Shown here: positions 26,214 to 35,124 of the stretch, piece by piece
Layout of the letters: each line of letters begins with the position of its first letter
Numbering within the stretch: position 1 is the stretch's first letter
Origin: Marivita sp965656765
GTDB lineage: Bacteria > Pseudomonadota > Alphaproteobacteria > Rhodobacterales > Rhodobacteraceae
DNA: 48,544 bases
Reading direction: 5' to 3'
NCBI RefSeq assembly: GCF_965656765.1
Contig: NZ_CBFHLV010000018.1
Location: 1-48,544 of the forward strand
Notes under the pieces: model-generated
What the model saw: the letters and a program-made list of their open reading frames with translations, nothing else
The model's database searches: none
What the model was told of the DNA's origin: nothing
Made by a program: the position numbers and the translations under genes

Positions 26214-26726
26214 ATGGCCGGTTCAGTTAATAAGGTCATCATCGTCGGCAATCTCGGCCGCGATCCGGAAGTGCGAACTTTCCAGAACGGCGGCAAGGTC
26301 TGCAACCTGCGGATCGCTACGTCAGAGAACTGGAAAGACCGCAACACTGGTGAACGCAAGGAACGGACCGAATGGCACAGTGTCGCCATTTTCAACGAAA
26401 ATCTTGCGCGCTTGGCCGAGCAATATCTGCGCAAAGGCTCCAAGGTGTATATCGAAGGCAAGCTGGAAACCCGCAAATGGCAGGACCAGTCCGGTCAGGA
26501 CCGGTATAGCACAGAAGTTGTGTTGCGGCCGTACGCGGGTGAACTGACATTCCTCGACAGCCGTGATGGTGCTGGCGGTGGCGGCGGTGGTTACGGCGGC
26601 GGAAGCAGCGGCGGTGATTATGGTGGCGACTACGGCGGTGGCGGTGATTACGGCGGATCGAGCGGCGGAGGTGGCGGCCCTGCCCGTGCGCCCGCCCGGG
26701 ACATAGACGACGAAATCCCATTCTAA
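26214..26726 (+). CDS. ssb: Single-stranded DNA-binding protein
   Basis: 170 residues. OB-fold at 1-110 (VNKVIIVGNLGRDPEVR, then FNENLARLAEQYLRKGSKVYIEG-type block), a disordered linker (about 118-158) made almost only of Gly, Ser, Tyr and Asp with repeated GGDYGG units, and the acidic C-terminal tip DDEIPF that recruits repair and replication partners. Ribosome-binding site GGGGGA precedes ATG 26214. No uvrA next to it and no convincing LexA box seen upstream. Confidence 0.97.
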   Translation: MAGSVNKVIIVGNLGRDPEVRTFQNGGKVCNLRIATSENWKDRNTGERKERTEWHSVAIFNENLARLAEQYLRKGSKVYIEGKLETRKWQDQSGQDRYSTEVVLRPYAGELTFLDSRDGAGGGGGGYGGGSSGGDYGGDYGGGGDYGGSSGGGGGPARAPARDIDDEIPF

Positions 26727-26730
26727 ATTG

Positions 26731-26757
26731 AAAAGGCGCCCTTTGAGGCGCCTTTTT
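26731..26757. terminator. Bidirectional terminator between ssb and aroB
   Basis: AAAAGGCGCC (26731-26740), CTTTGA loop, GGCGCCTTTTT (26747-26757): an A-flanked GC stem followed by a T run on either strand, so it can end both convergent genes. The aroB stop codon begins at 26758-26760. Confidence 0.9.
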
Positions 26758-27870
26758 CTATCTCTCTGACAACGCATCCTGCAAAAGCTGCAGCACCCTG
26801 TCCGATGGCACGTCTGAGGTCACAAACGCGTCACCAATGCCACGCGCCAGAATAAAGCGAAGTTGACCGTCGATGACCTTTTTGTCTTGTCCCATCAGGT
26901 CAAGCAGCGCCTGAGCGTCCGGCAAATCGCCGTCGATATCGGCTAAGCTCACCTTCATGCCCATTTCGGACAGCATCTGACTCACGCGGCTTGGGTCTTC
27001 TTGTGAACATAGGCCGAGGCGCGCGGACAGATCGAATCCAAGTGCACAGCCAATTGCAACACCTTCGCCGTGCAACAGCCGATCCGAATAGCCCGTTGCC
27101 GCCTCGAGGGCATGGCAGAACGTATGGCCAAGATTCAGAAGCGCGCGATCCCCTTGCTCGGTCTCGTCCCGAACAACAATCTCGGCCTTCATCTCTACCG
27201 AACGTTTGACCGCATAGGCCAGCGCGTCAGGGTCGCGTTCGCTGATGCGACCCGCGTTCTGTTCTTGCCAATCGAAAAACGCGGCGTCCCCCAGTAGTCC
27301 GTACTTGACGACCTCGCCATAGCCAGCAAGGAAATCCCGCTTGGGCAGCGAATTGAGAACCGATATATCCGCAAGCACCAACGCAGGCTGATGAAATGCG
27401 CCGATCAGGTTCTTGCCCTGCGGTGCGTTGATCCCGGTTTTGCCGCCGACCGAACTGTCGACCTGCGCCAAAAGCGATGTGGGGATCTGGACGAACCGAA
27501 CACCACGACGCAACACAGCGGCAGCAAAGCCCACCAGATCGCCGATCACCCCACCGCCAAGAGCGATGACCACATCACGGCGTTCGATCTTCTGATCAAG
27601 CAACCATTCAACAGTGCGCTCAAACTGAGGCCATCCCTTGGTGGACTCCCCAGCGGGCAAGGTCAGGCTGACCGACGTAATCCCTTCGGCAGACAGCGCA
27701 GTTTCCAAAGCCTCAAGATGAATGTCTGCCACATGCGTGTCCGTGACGATCGCCACACGCGGACGTTTGAGCAGAGGTGTAATCTCGACCCCTGCACGGG
27801 AAAGCAGGTCTGGTCCGATGCGCACGTCGTAGGCGCGGCCCTCGAGCGGGACGTGAACGGTTTCAATCAC
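26758..27870 (-). CDS. aroB: 3-dehydroquinate synthase AroB
   Basis: 370 residues. NAD- and metal-dependent cyclisation of DAHP to 3-dehydroquinate, second step of the shikimate pathway. Seen: ALGGGVIGDLVGFAAA (NAD binding), IPTSLLAQVDSSVGGKTGIN, and the metal His segments NLGHTFCHALEA and LLHGEGVAIGC. Overlaps aroK by 4 bases, giving the common aroK-aroB pair. Confidence 0.97.
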   Translation of the reverse strand: MIETVHVPLEGRAYDVRIGPDLLSRAGVEITPLLKRPRVAIVTDTHVADIHLEALETALSAEGITSVSLTLPAGESTKGWPQFERTVEWLLDQKIERRDVVIALGGGVIGDLVGFAAAVLRRGVRFVQIPTSLLAQVDSSVGGKTGINAPQGKNLIGAFHQPALVLADISVLNSLPKRDFLAGYGEVVKYGLLGDAAFFDWQEQNAGRISERDPDALAYAVKRSVEMKAEIVVRDETEQGDRALLNLGHTFCHALEAATGYSDRLLHGEGVAIGCALGFDLSARLGLCSQEDPSRVSQMLSEMGMKVSLADIDGDLPDAQALLDLMGQDKKVIDGQLRFILARGIGDAFVTSDVPSDRVLQLLQDALSER

Positions 27871-28415
27871 TCTTGAACCTCCAATACATCAGGGCGGGTC
27901 TTGAGTGCTTCGACCACGCGTGATGCCATATCATCTATCGAAAGCCCCGGTTCGGACCGGACGGCCAGATCGGCTTTGGCATAAATCGGAACCCGTTCAT
28001 TGTAGAGCTTTGACAACGCGCCGTGCGGATCGGGCACCCGCAACAAGGGCCGCGTGTCTTTGTGTTTCACCCGGCTCCACAACAGGTCAAGGTCAGCATT
28101 CAGCCAAACCGCGACCCCTTTTTCCGAAATGATCTCACGGTTTTCAGTGGACATGTAAGCGCCGCCGCCAGTCGATAAGATACCCTGTTGCCGGTCGAGC
28201 AGGCGCGAGATCACCTGACGTTCCTTCAAGCGAAAGAATGGCTCTCCGTCGCGTTCGAAAATCTCGGGGATGGTCATATTGGCGGCTTTTTCGATCTCAG
28301 CGTCCGAATCGAGAAAAGGCGCGCGCAGCATTGCAGAGACCGCTTTGCCAACTGCGGTTTTACCGGCACCCATCATGCCGACCAATACCACCGTTTTCTT
28401 GAGTCTTGCCTGCAT
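27867..28415 (-). CDS. aroK: Shikimate kinase AroK
   Basis: 182 residues from ATG 28415. Phosphorylates shikimate with ATP. Walker A is GMMGAGKTA near residue 15, followed by DSDAEIEKAA (shikimate-binding Asp), FERDGEPFFR and STGGGAYMS. A TTG at 28457 would add 14 residues (giving 196); I prefer the ATG, which has GGGGAC just before it, but the start is not certain. First gene of the aroK-aroB operon; divergent from the small membrane-protein gene at 28548. Confidence 0.95.
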   Translation of the reverse strand: MQARLKKTVVLVGMMGAGKTAVGKAVSAMLRAPFLDSDAEIEKAANMTIPEIFERDGEPFFRLKERQVISRLLDRQQGILSTGGGAYMSTENREIISEKGVAVWLNADLDLLWSRVKHKDTRPLLRVPDPHGALSKLYNERVPIYAKADLAVRSEPGLSIDDMASRVVEALKTRPDVLEVQE

Positions 28416-28547
28416 TGTCCCCGACGCTGCCCTTGTATCTCGGCCAAGTGCCGCCAATTTTTTGACATCGGACGCTGAATGACGTGATCTTAGGCAAAAG
28501 GCCAGTTATAACTTGGAAAAAATCATCGAGGCAGGGCAAGGATCGTC

Positions 28548-28697
28548 ATGGGACGTATCATAAAATGGCTGATCTATTTGGTGATCATCGGTGCTGTGGC
28601 GCTGGTGGCATATGCCTATGTGGGCCCTTTTTTCGGCGCTGATTTTTCGCCACCACAAACTGAAGTCAGACAACCAGTGACGCTGGATGCAGATTAA
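28548..28697 (+). CDS. Small membrane protein upstream of the large exported protein and xerD
   Basis: 49 codons: MGRIIKWLIYLVIIGAVALV then a polar tail ending QPVTLDAD. One membrane span at about 7-27 and a short acidic C-terminal tail. Its stop lies 11 bases inside the next gene (start 28687), a translational-coupling arrangement that supports it being real. I recall proteins of the same shape at this position in other Rhodobacteraceae, but no function is known. Confidence 0.78.
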   Translation: MGRIIKWLIYLVIIGAVALVAYAYVGPFFGADFSPPQTEVRQPVTLDAD

Positions 28698-30231
28698 ACG
28701 ACCTCTTTTGATCTTAGCCTGCGCCGCTTTGCCTGCTTGGGCGCAGGAAGCGCCGCTATCGGCCATTGATTGGCTGGCCGTTCAGCGAAACGCGCCGTCC
28801 GTTGTCACCGTACCGCCAGAAAGCCCCGTCGCCCAAAGTGCAGCTGTGCCCGATGTCGAGGTGCAGTCGCTGGACGCACCAAGCGTTGGAGGCGTAGGCC
28901 TGTTGCCGACATCTGTAACTGGCCTGCCCCCAACGCTCTGGAAAGGCAGTTCCGAGGCTGATCTGATTGCAGCCATCAACCGTTACCAAGCCCGGCGTCC
29001 GTCGATACCCGCCCTCAACGCGTTGCTTCATATTCTGATGCTGGCTGAAGCAGAGACGCCGAGCGCCAGCAAAGGTGAGGCGCTTTTACACGCACGGGCC
29101 GCGCTTTTGTCTCGTCATGGTATGGTCTTGCCGGCCGAAGCATTGATGGAGCGAGTGGGCGATCTGACGCCGCAGTTGTTTGATCTGTCCTTCGACCTGG
29201 CTTTGCTGACCGGAACTGACGAAGCGCTCTGTCGGGTACTGGACGACACTCCGAGCCTGAGCAACGACTTACCGACCCGCATCTGGTGCGCCACACGGAG
29301 CGGTGACTTCCCGCGCGCCATGACGATTTACCAGACAGCTTCGGCGCTTGGCCAACTGTCGGACCTGGACGAAGCTTTGTTGCTGCGCTTTCTTGATCCA
29401 GAATACGCAGAAAACGCCACGCCACTCAGACCACTTGTCAGACCAACTCCGTTGCAATTCCGCTTGTTCGAAGCCATCGGAGAGGCATTGCCGACAACAC
29501 CTTTGCCCCTTCCGTTCGCAGTGGTTGAACTGTCCGGTGATTCCGGCTGGCGGGCGCAATTGCAAGCGGCAGAACGGTTGGCGCGCGCAGGTGCTATAGA
29601 CGGCAACCAGCTTTTGGGCGTCTACACCACACAAAAGCGCGCAGCCTCCGGCGGGATCTGGGACCGGGTCGAGGCGTTGCAACGCTTTGACACGGCATTG
29701 ACCACGCGTGACCCTGGTGCGGTGTCATCCGCATTGGAAAAAGTCTGGCCCCAGATGCGCAGTGCCGGGCTTTTGGTGCCGTTTTCCAATCTCTTCGCTA
29801 CGCAGCTTGATGGCCTACCCTTGTCGGCAAGATCCAAAGACATTGCTGCGCTTGCTGGATTGCTGTCCGACGATTACGAAACCACAGCGGCGGCCCTTTC
29901 CGATAGCAGCGATCCCCAGCACAAATTCCTTGCCTCCATCGCAATGGGACAGGCTCCGAGTGCCATCCCGTCGGATGTTCCTCACGCCGCTGCCTTGGCT
30001 GCCCCTTGGTCGTCCCCAACCCAAGCACCAAATGAACTGGCAAACCTGCCCGGCCAAAACCGTTTGGGCGAAGCATTGCTGTCGGCCATCGATAGGTTCG
30101 AAAGCGGCGCTAATGGCAATGATGATGTTGCGGAAGCACTTAGCACCCTGCGCGCCTTTGGACTGGAAGACACTGCCCGCCGCGCAGCGCTGCAACTGGC
30201 GATACTTGAAATGGAAGGCGCACGGCGATGA
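28687..30231 (+). CDS. Large exported protein of unknown function
   Basis: 514 residues with a signal peptide (MQIKRPLLILACAALPAWAQ, cleavage after AWA at about 19). The rest is mainly Ala/Leu-rich helical sequence with helix-turn-helix periodicity like a TPR-type or other alpha-solenoid scaffold (for instance residues 100-260), and no enzyme motif that I can recognise. It overlaps the 49-codon gene before it and the xerD start after it (ATGA, 4 bases), so it is translated as part of the xerD operon. Location should be periplasmic. Function unknown. Confidence 0.85.
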   Translation: MQIKRPLLILACAALPAWAQEAPLSAIDWLAVQRNAPSVVTVPPESPVAQSAAVPDVEVQSLDAPSVGGVGLLPTSVTGLPPTLWKGSSEADLIAAINRYQARRPSIPALNALLHILMLAEAETPSASKGEALLHARAALLSRHGMVLPAEALMERVGDLTPQLFDLSFDLALLTGTDEALCRVLDDTPSLSNDLPTRIWCATRSGDFPRAMTIYQTASALGQLSDLDEALLLRFLDPEYAENATPLRPLVRPTPLQFRLFEAIGEALPTTPLPLPFAVVELSGDSGWRAQLQAAERLARAGAIDGNQLLGVYTTQKRAASGGIWDRVEALQRFDTALTTRDPGAVSSALEKVWPQMRSAGLLVPFSNLFATQLDGLPLSARSKDIAALAGLLSDDYETTAAALSDSSDPQHKFLASIAMGQAPSAIPSDVPHAAALAAPWSSPTQAPNELANLPGQNRLGEALLSAIDRFESGANGNDDVAEALSTLRAFGLEDTARRAALQLAILEMEGARR

Positions 30232-31154
30232 GTGACCGGCACTGGATCGCGGCATTTCTGGATGCTCAAGCCGCCGAACGCGGGGCCGCTACCAACACGC
30301 AGTTGGCCTATGCCCGCGACCTGGCGGACTTTACCGACTGGCTGAGCAGTCAAGGGTCGTCCTTGACCGACGCACGAAAAGTGGACGTCGAGAACTACCT
30401 GATCCATTGCGACACACAAGGCTTGGCGAAATCCACGCGCGCACGGCGATTGTCTGCCATCAAACAGCTGTACCGCTTTTGCTTTGAAGAAGGATTTCGG
30501 GCCGACAATCCAGCAGTGCAGATCAGTGGACCGGGCCGCGACAAACGCCTGCCCAAGACACTATCCACCGAAGAGGTGGACCGCCTGCTTGACGCCGCCA
30601 CAGCGCATGGGCGCAGTCCAGCGGAAAAGGAACGCAACACCTGCCTGATGCAACTGCTATACGCGACAGGCATGCGGGTCAGCGAACTGGTCTCGCTGCC
30701 GCTCTCGTCTGCCAAGGGTGATCCGCGTATGCTCTTGATCCGTGGCAAAGGCGACAAGGAACGCATGGTGCCGCTGTCACCACCTGCCCGCGCAGCCTTG
30801 CGTGATTGGTTGAAAACCCGCGAAGAAATGGAGGACGCCGCCCGCACCGATGGCAAGCCCGCGTCGGCCTTTTTGTTCCCATCGCGTGGCAAGTCGGGGC
30901 ATCTGACGCGGCATGCGTTCTACATCCTAATCAAGGAACTGGCTGTCGAAGGCGGCGTATCACCATCCAAGGTCACGCCCCATACGCTGCGCCACGCCTT
31001 TGCCACACATCTTCTGGCCAATGGCGCCGATCTGCGGGCGATCCAGACGTTTCTGGGCCATGCCGATGTCTCTACCACCGAAATCTACACCCATGTTCTG
31101 GAAGAACGTCTGAAAGAGTTGGTGCTGGATCACCACCCAATGGCGCGCGACTAG
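30228..31154 (+). CDS. xerD: Tyrosine recombinase XerD
   Basis: 308 residues. N-terminal SAM-like DNA-binding domain (about 5-95) and C-terminal catalytic domain with the full active site: Arg150 (TGMRVSEL), Lys174 (RGKGDKE), His252 and Arg255 (HTLRHAFATHL), His278 (LGHADVSTT) and nucleophile Tyr287. Normal length and core-genome context (aroK-aroB, CorC) make it the chromosome dimer-resolution XerD, not an island integrase. Starts in a 4-base overlap with the exported-protein gene. Confidence 0.94.
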   Translation: MSDRHWIAAFLDAQAAERGAATNTQLAYARDLADFTDWLSSQGSSLTDARKVDVENYLIHCDTQGLAKSTRARRLSAIKQLYRFCFEEGFRADNPAVQISGPGRDKRLPKTLSTEEVDRLLDAATAHGRSPAEKERNTCLMQLLYATGMRVSELVSLPLSSAKGDPRMLLIRGKGDKERMVPLSPPARAALRDWLKTREEMEDAARTDGKPASAFLFPSRGKSGHLTRHAFYILIKELAVEGGVSPSKVTPHTLRHAFATHLLANGADLRAIQTFLGHADVSTTEIYTHVLEERLKELVLDHHPMARD

Positions 31155-31213
31155 ACCACGGCTCTTGAACGCGCCGGACGCTGACCCCATAACCTTGTCA
31201 AGTTTTCAAAACG

Positions 31214-32539
31214 TTGGATCTCATGGAACCCGCAATACCCGCGGCTGACGCCGCTTTCTGGATCACGTCCTCGGCCATCATTGGCTTGCTTGTGCTGTCG
31301 GCTTTCTTCAGCGGCTCGGAAACCGCATTGACCGCCGCATCGCGTGGCAAGTTGCGGTCAATGTCCGACAAAGGCTCCAAAGGGGCGGACCGCGCGCTTG
31401 ATATCACCGAAGACAACGAACGGCTTATTGGGTCGGTCCTGCTGGGCAACAACCTTGTCAACATCCTCGCCACATCGCTGGCCACCGCGTTATTCACCCG
31501 ACTTTTTGGCGAATCCGGCGTGGCGCTTGCCACGTTGGTGATGACTGTGCTGGTGCTGGTCTTTGCCGAAGTGCTGCCCAAAACCTATGCCATCACAAAC
31601 CCCGAAACCGCCGCGAGCCGCGTATCACCGGTGATTGCCTTGGTGATCAAGGTCTTTTCCCCAATCGTTGGCGCGGTCCGGGTGTTGGTGCGCGGTGTAC
31701 TGAGTGTCTTTGGGGTCAAGACCGACCCCGACAGCCATATCCTGGCCGTGCGCGAAGAGATCGCGGGCGCACTGCAATTGGGCCATTCCGAAGGAGTTGT
31801 CGAAAAAGAGGACCGAGACCGCATCCTGGGCGCGCTTGATCTGAGCGATCGCACGGTCGAAGAGATCATGTTGCACCGTTCAGGCATCGAGATGATCGAC
31901 GCTGACAACGATCCACAGGACATTTTGCGCCAGTGCCTTGAATCAAATCACACCCGCCTGCCCGTCTTTCGCGGTGATCCCGAGAACATCATCGGTGTGG
32001 TGCACGCCAAAGACCTGTTCCGCGCGATGTATCAGTTCATGCAGGAAAGCGACAAACCAGCCGAAGCGATGAGCAGCTTCAAATTCGCGGATGTGTCGAT
32101 GAAGCCGTACTTCATCCCTGACAGCACCTCACTTGACGATCAGATGCGTCAATTCCTGCGTCGTCGCACCCACTTTGCTTTGGTTGTGGATGAATACGGT
32201 GCGTTGCAGGGATTGATCACACTTGAGGATATACTTGAAGAGATCGTCGGCGAGATCACCGATGAATTTGACCCCGATGGCGATCACGCAGTCAAGCGCG
32301 GTGAAGACGGGAATTACTGGATCGACGGCGCAATGACGATCCGCGATCTCAACCGGGCACTTGACTGGTCCTTGCCCGACGAAGAGGCCAACACTGTCGC
32401 CGGTCTGGTGATCCACGAGGCGCAAATGATCCCGACCACAGGTCAGTGTTTCAGCTTCCACGGGTTCCGCTTTGAAGTCGTCTCACGGGATAACAACCGT
32501 ATCACCGCGCTCAAGATCCGACCGTTGGCGGCCGAGTGA
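31214..32539 (+). CDS. CNNM/CorC-HlyC family membrane protein with CBS pair
   Basis: 441 residues. N-terminal DUF21 membrane domain (about 1-190, four hydrophobic segments, FFSGSETALTAASRGKL motif), a CBS pair (about 205-330, MLHRSGIEMIDADN, VVDEYGALQGLITLEDILEEI) and a C-terminal CorC_HlyC domain (about 345-435). Family members are linked to magnesium or cobalt efflux; the exact substrate is unknown here. The frame opens with TTG at 31214; ATG 31223 (MEPAIPAADAAFW) is an equal candidate because neither has a clear ribosome-binding site. Confidence 0.9.
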   Translation: MDLMEPAIPAADAAFWITSSAIIGLLVLSAFFSGSETALTAASRGKLRSMSDKGSKGADRALDITEDNERLIGSVLLGNNLVNILATSLATALFTRLFGESGVALATLVMTVLVLVFAEVLPKTYAITNPETAASRVSPVIALVIKVFSPIVGAVRVLVRGVLSVFGVKTDPDSHILAVREEIAGALQLGHSEGVVEKEDRDRILGALDLSDRTVEEIMLHRSGIEMIDADNDPQDILRQCLESNHTRLPVFRGDPENIIGVVHAKDLFRAMYQFMQESDKPAEAMSSFKFADVSMKPYFIPDSTSLDDQMRQFLRRRTHFALVVDEYGALQGLITLEDILEEIVGEITDEFDPDGDHAVKRGEDGNYWIDGAMTIRDLNRALDWSLPDEEANTVAGLVIHEAQMIPTTGQCFSFHGFRFEVVSRDNNRITALKIRPLAAE

Positions 32540-32562
32540 TCAAGCAGCGGGCACACCGACAC

Positions 32563-34977
32563 TTATGCACGTAGGCGTGTACCATCGGGGTCAAATGGCG
32601 GCTTACCAAGGATCGTCGCTCGGTGCGGACGGCCCAGCACCATAACCTCGACCTCATCACCGGCTTGGGCGTTTTTGATATATCCCAGCGCCAAAGACAG
32701 CCCGACATGGTAGCCGTAGGCACCCGAACTGACCCGTCCGATACCGATACCGTCTTTGAAAATCGGTTCTCCACCCGTGGCATCTGCGTTTGACGCATTT
32801 GCATCATCGCGATTCAGCGCAAGCAGCACCATCCGTTCACGCGGTGGTTTTTCCATGTTGGCCAACACTGCATCACGGTTCAAATACGGCTTGTCGGTTC
32901 GGCACAACCGGTCGAGCCCACATTCCTGCGGCCAGTATTCCGGGCTGTATTCCCGGCCCCATGATCCGTAACCCTTTTCTATACGCAGGCTCATGAGCGC
33001 ACGGCTGCCCACCGGTACAGCTCCGACTTCTTTCCCAGCCTCTAAAAGCGCTGTGTAAAGCGCCACCTGATCCTCAGCGCGGCAATGCAGTTCCCACCCC
33101 AGATCTCCGGTGAAGGACACGCGCAGGGCCATTACATCAACACCCGCGATGTCGATCCATTTGGAGCGCATGAAGGGCCAATCAGATGTGTCGAGCGAAG
33201 TGTTGGTTAGCCGTTGCAACAGTACACGGGACTGCGGCCCGGCCACGTTGAAGCCGCACCACGTGGTGGTGAGCGACTCGAATGTCGTGCCGTCTGGCAA
33301 CGGCACCGCATCGTAGAAACGTTTCTGATATCGCTCGGCCATGCCTGAACTCACGATCCAGAATTCATCCTTGGCCAACCGCGTGACCGTTGCATCGCCG
33401 GCAATGCCACCACGCTTGCCAATCAGCGGCGTCAGGCAGGACCGCCCAACCTCGCTTGGCATGCGGTTGGCGAAAACGGCGTTCAGCCAATCTTCGGCCC
33501 CCGGCCCTGTCACGCGGTATTTGGCAAAGTTTGAGATGTCGATGATGCCGGCAGCATCGCGTAAGGTGCAGGCCTCATGACCAACAACGTCCCACCACGG
33601 CTGACGGGTGAAACCCGCAGTCTCGGACACATCGCTAGAGAAATAGAGCGGATGTTCCCATCCGTAGTTCAGACCAAAGACCGCTCCCATGTCTTTTTGC
33701 ATCTCGTAGACCGGGCGTGTGCGCACGGGGCGACCTGCCTCGCGTTCCTCATTGGGGAAATGAATCTTGAAACGATGGGCGTATTGGTCGCCAACCCGCG
33801 CTTTGGTGAATGCTGCATCTGCCCAGTCCCCGAACCGCGCCACGTCCCAGGCGAACATGTCGTACTGCATCTCACCTTCGATGATCCATTGCGCCACCAT
33901 CAAGCCCATACCGCCGGATTGCGAAAAGCCGGGAATGATGCCGTTGCAGCAGAAATAGCCCTGTTTCTCGGGCACCGGCCCAAGCAGTACGTTGCTGTCA
34001 GGTGACCAGATCATCGGGCCGTTGATCACACGTTTGATTCCAGCCTCGCCCACTGCAGGCACGCGGTCGATGGCACGCATCATGTTGTCTTCAATGCGTT
34101 CAAGATCATCGGCGAAAAGCTCGTGGCCAAATCCTTGCGGCGTGCCGTCTTCGGCCCAGAAGCGCACGTCTTTTTCATAAGCACCGACCAGCAGGCCTTT
34201 GCCCTCTTGTCGTAGATAGTATTCGCCATCTCTGTCGGCGACCGACGGCAGGCGGCGATCCATCGCGTCAATCTCGGCAATGGTCTCGGTCACGAAGTAC
34301 TGGTGCTCAGTTGGCAGCAGCGGCAGTTTGATCCCCGCCAAGGCCGCCACCTCGCGCCCCCAAAGGCCGGCGGCATTGACCACCCATTGGGTGTGTATAT
34401 CGCCATTTGGAGTACGCACAATCCATGTGCCATCGGGTTGTTGGTCGGTTGCCGTCACAGGTGTGAAGCGATGGATCTCGGCCCCTTTTTGTCGCGCACC
34501 TGCAGCGTAGGCCGCTGTCACGCCAGATGGGTCAACATTACCGCCATCGGGTTCATACATGATGCAGCGAATGCCGTCGAAATTCACCAATGGATGGAGA
34601 ACCTCAGCCTCGGCGCGGCTGACTTCGTGGAAGTTCATGCCATACAGCTTGGCCTTGGCCGCCTGCAGACGAAGCTGATGTTCGCGGGCTTCGGTTTGTG
34701 CAAGATAAAGCGACCCGGGCTGAAACACGCCGCAGCTTTGGCCGGTCTCGGCCTCGAGCTGGTTGTAGAGGTTCATCGTGTAATGCTGGATGCGGCTGAT
34801 ATTGGTGCTGTCGTGAAGGCCGTGGATATTGGCCGCAGCGTGCCATGTTGACCCGCTGGTAAGCTCGTCGCGTTCCAAAAGGACAACATCGGTCCAGCCC
34901 AATTTTACCAAATGGTATAGAATCGAACAGCCGATAACACCGCCTCCGATGACAACAGCTTGGGCGTGAGTTTTCAT
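32563..34977 (-). CDS. FAD-dependent dimethylglycine/sarcosine dehydrogenase-like protein with GcvT domain
   Basis: 804 residues from ATG 34977 (MKTHAQAVVIGGG). N-terminal DAO-type FAD domain (Rossmann GGGVIG at 11-16), FAO_M linker domain around 375-430, then GcvT folate-binding (about 430-700) and GcvT C-terminal domain (about 720-800). STWHAA places His46 where mammalian dimethylglycine and sarcosine dehydrogenases bind FAD covalently. Family enzymes oxidatively demethylate N-methylated amino acids and pass the one-carbon unit to tetrahydrofolate. Exact substrate unknown. A longer frame to 35103 exists but is not supported: GGAG precedes the chosen ATG and both paralogues then start identically. 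Divergent from the paralogue at 35125. Confidence 0.9.
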   Translation of the reverse strand: MKTHAQAVVIGGGVIGCSILYHLVKLGWTDVVLLERDELTSGSTWHAAANIHGLHDSTNISRIQHYTMNLYNQLEAETGQSCGVFQPGSLYLAQTEAREHQLRLQAAKAKLYGMNFHEVSRAEAEVLHPLVNFDGIRCIMYEPDGGNVDPSGVTAAYAAGARQKGAEIHRFTPVTATDQQPDGTWIVRTPNGDIHTQWVVNAAGLWGREVAALAGIKLPLLPTEHQYFVTETIAEIDAMDRRLPSVADRDGEYYLRQEGKGLLVGAYEKDVRFWAEDGTPQGFGHELFADDLERIEDNMMRAIDRVPAVGEAGIKRVINGPMIWSPDSNVLLGPVPEKQGYFCCNGIIPGFSQSGGMGLMVAQWIIEGEMQYDMFAWDVARFGDWADAAFTKARVGDQYAHRFKIHFPNEEREAGRPVRTRPVYEMQKDMGAVFGLNYGWEHPLYFSSDVSETAGFTRQPWWDVVGHEACTLRDAAGIIDISNFAKYRVTGPGAEDWLNAVFANRMPSEVGRSCLTPLIGKRGGIAGDATVTRLAKDEFWIVSSGMAERYQKRFYDAVPLPDGTTFESLTTTWCGFNVAGPQSRVLLQRLTNTSLDTSDWPFMRSKWIDIAGVDVMALRVSFTGDLGWELHCRAEDQVALYTALLEAGKEVGAVPVGSRALMSLRIEKGYGSWGREYSPEYWPQECGLDRLCRTDKPYLNRDAVLANMEKPPRERMVLLALNRDDANASNADATGGEPIFKDGIGIGRVSSGAYGYHVGLSLALGYIKNAQAGDEVEVMVLGRPHRATILGKPPFDPDGTRLRA

Positions 34978-35124
34978 GGCTGGCGACTCCGTTCGATTTG
35001 GCCCCACACTTGCGATCCGAAGAGATAAGTGGTTGCCACAAGCCGACACGGGATGTCGTTTTCCGGCAGGACGCAACAGGAAACGCGGCCACAAGGTCGG
35101 CACAGAAGATCAGGGAGAGATCGC
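34978..35124. promoter_or_regulatory. Divergent promoter region between FAD-GcvT paralogues
   Basis: 147 bases serve both genes. GCCACAAG occurs twice in the same orientation (35035-35042 and 35088-35095), each followed by a C/G-rich GACAC or GTCGGCAC stretch. The copies are 53 bases apart, a possible shared operator. No obvious -35/-10 pair stands out. Confidence 0.35.

Noticed and set aside
30228..31154. XerD-like recombinase as the island integrase
   Set aside because: It is in a core operon 15 kb from the att site, has XerD length and residues, and is not adjacent to the tRNA fragment.
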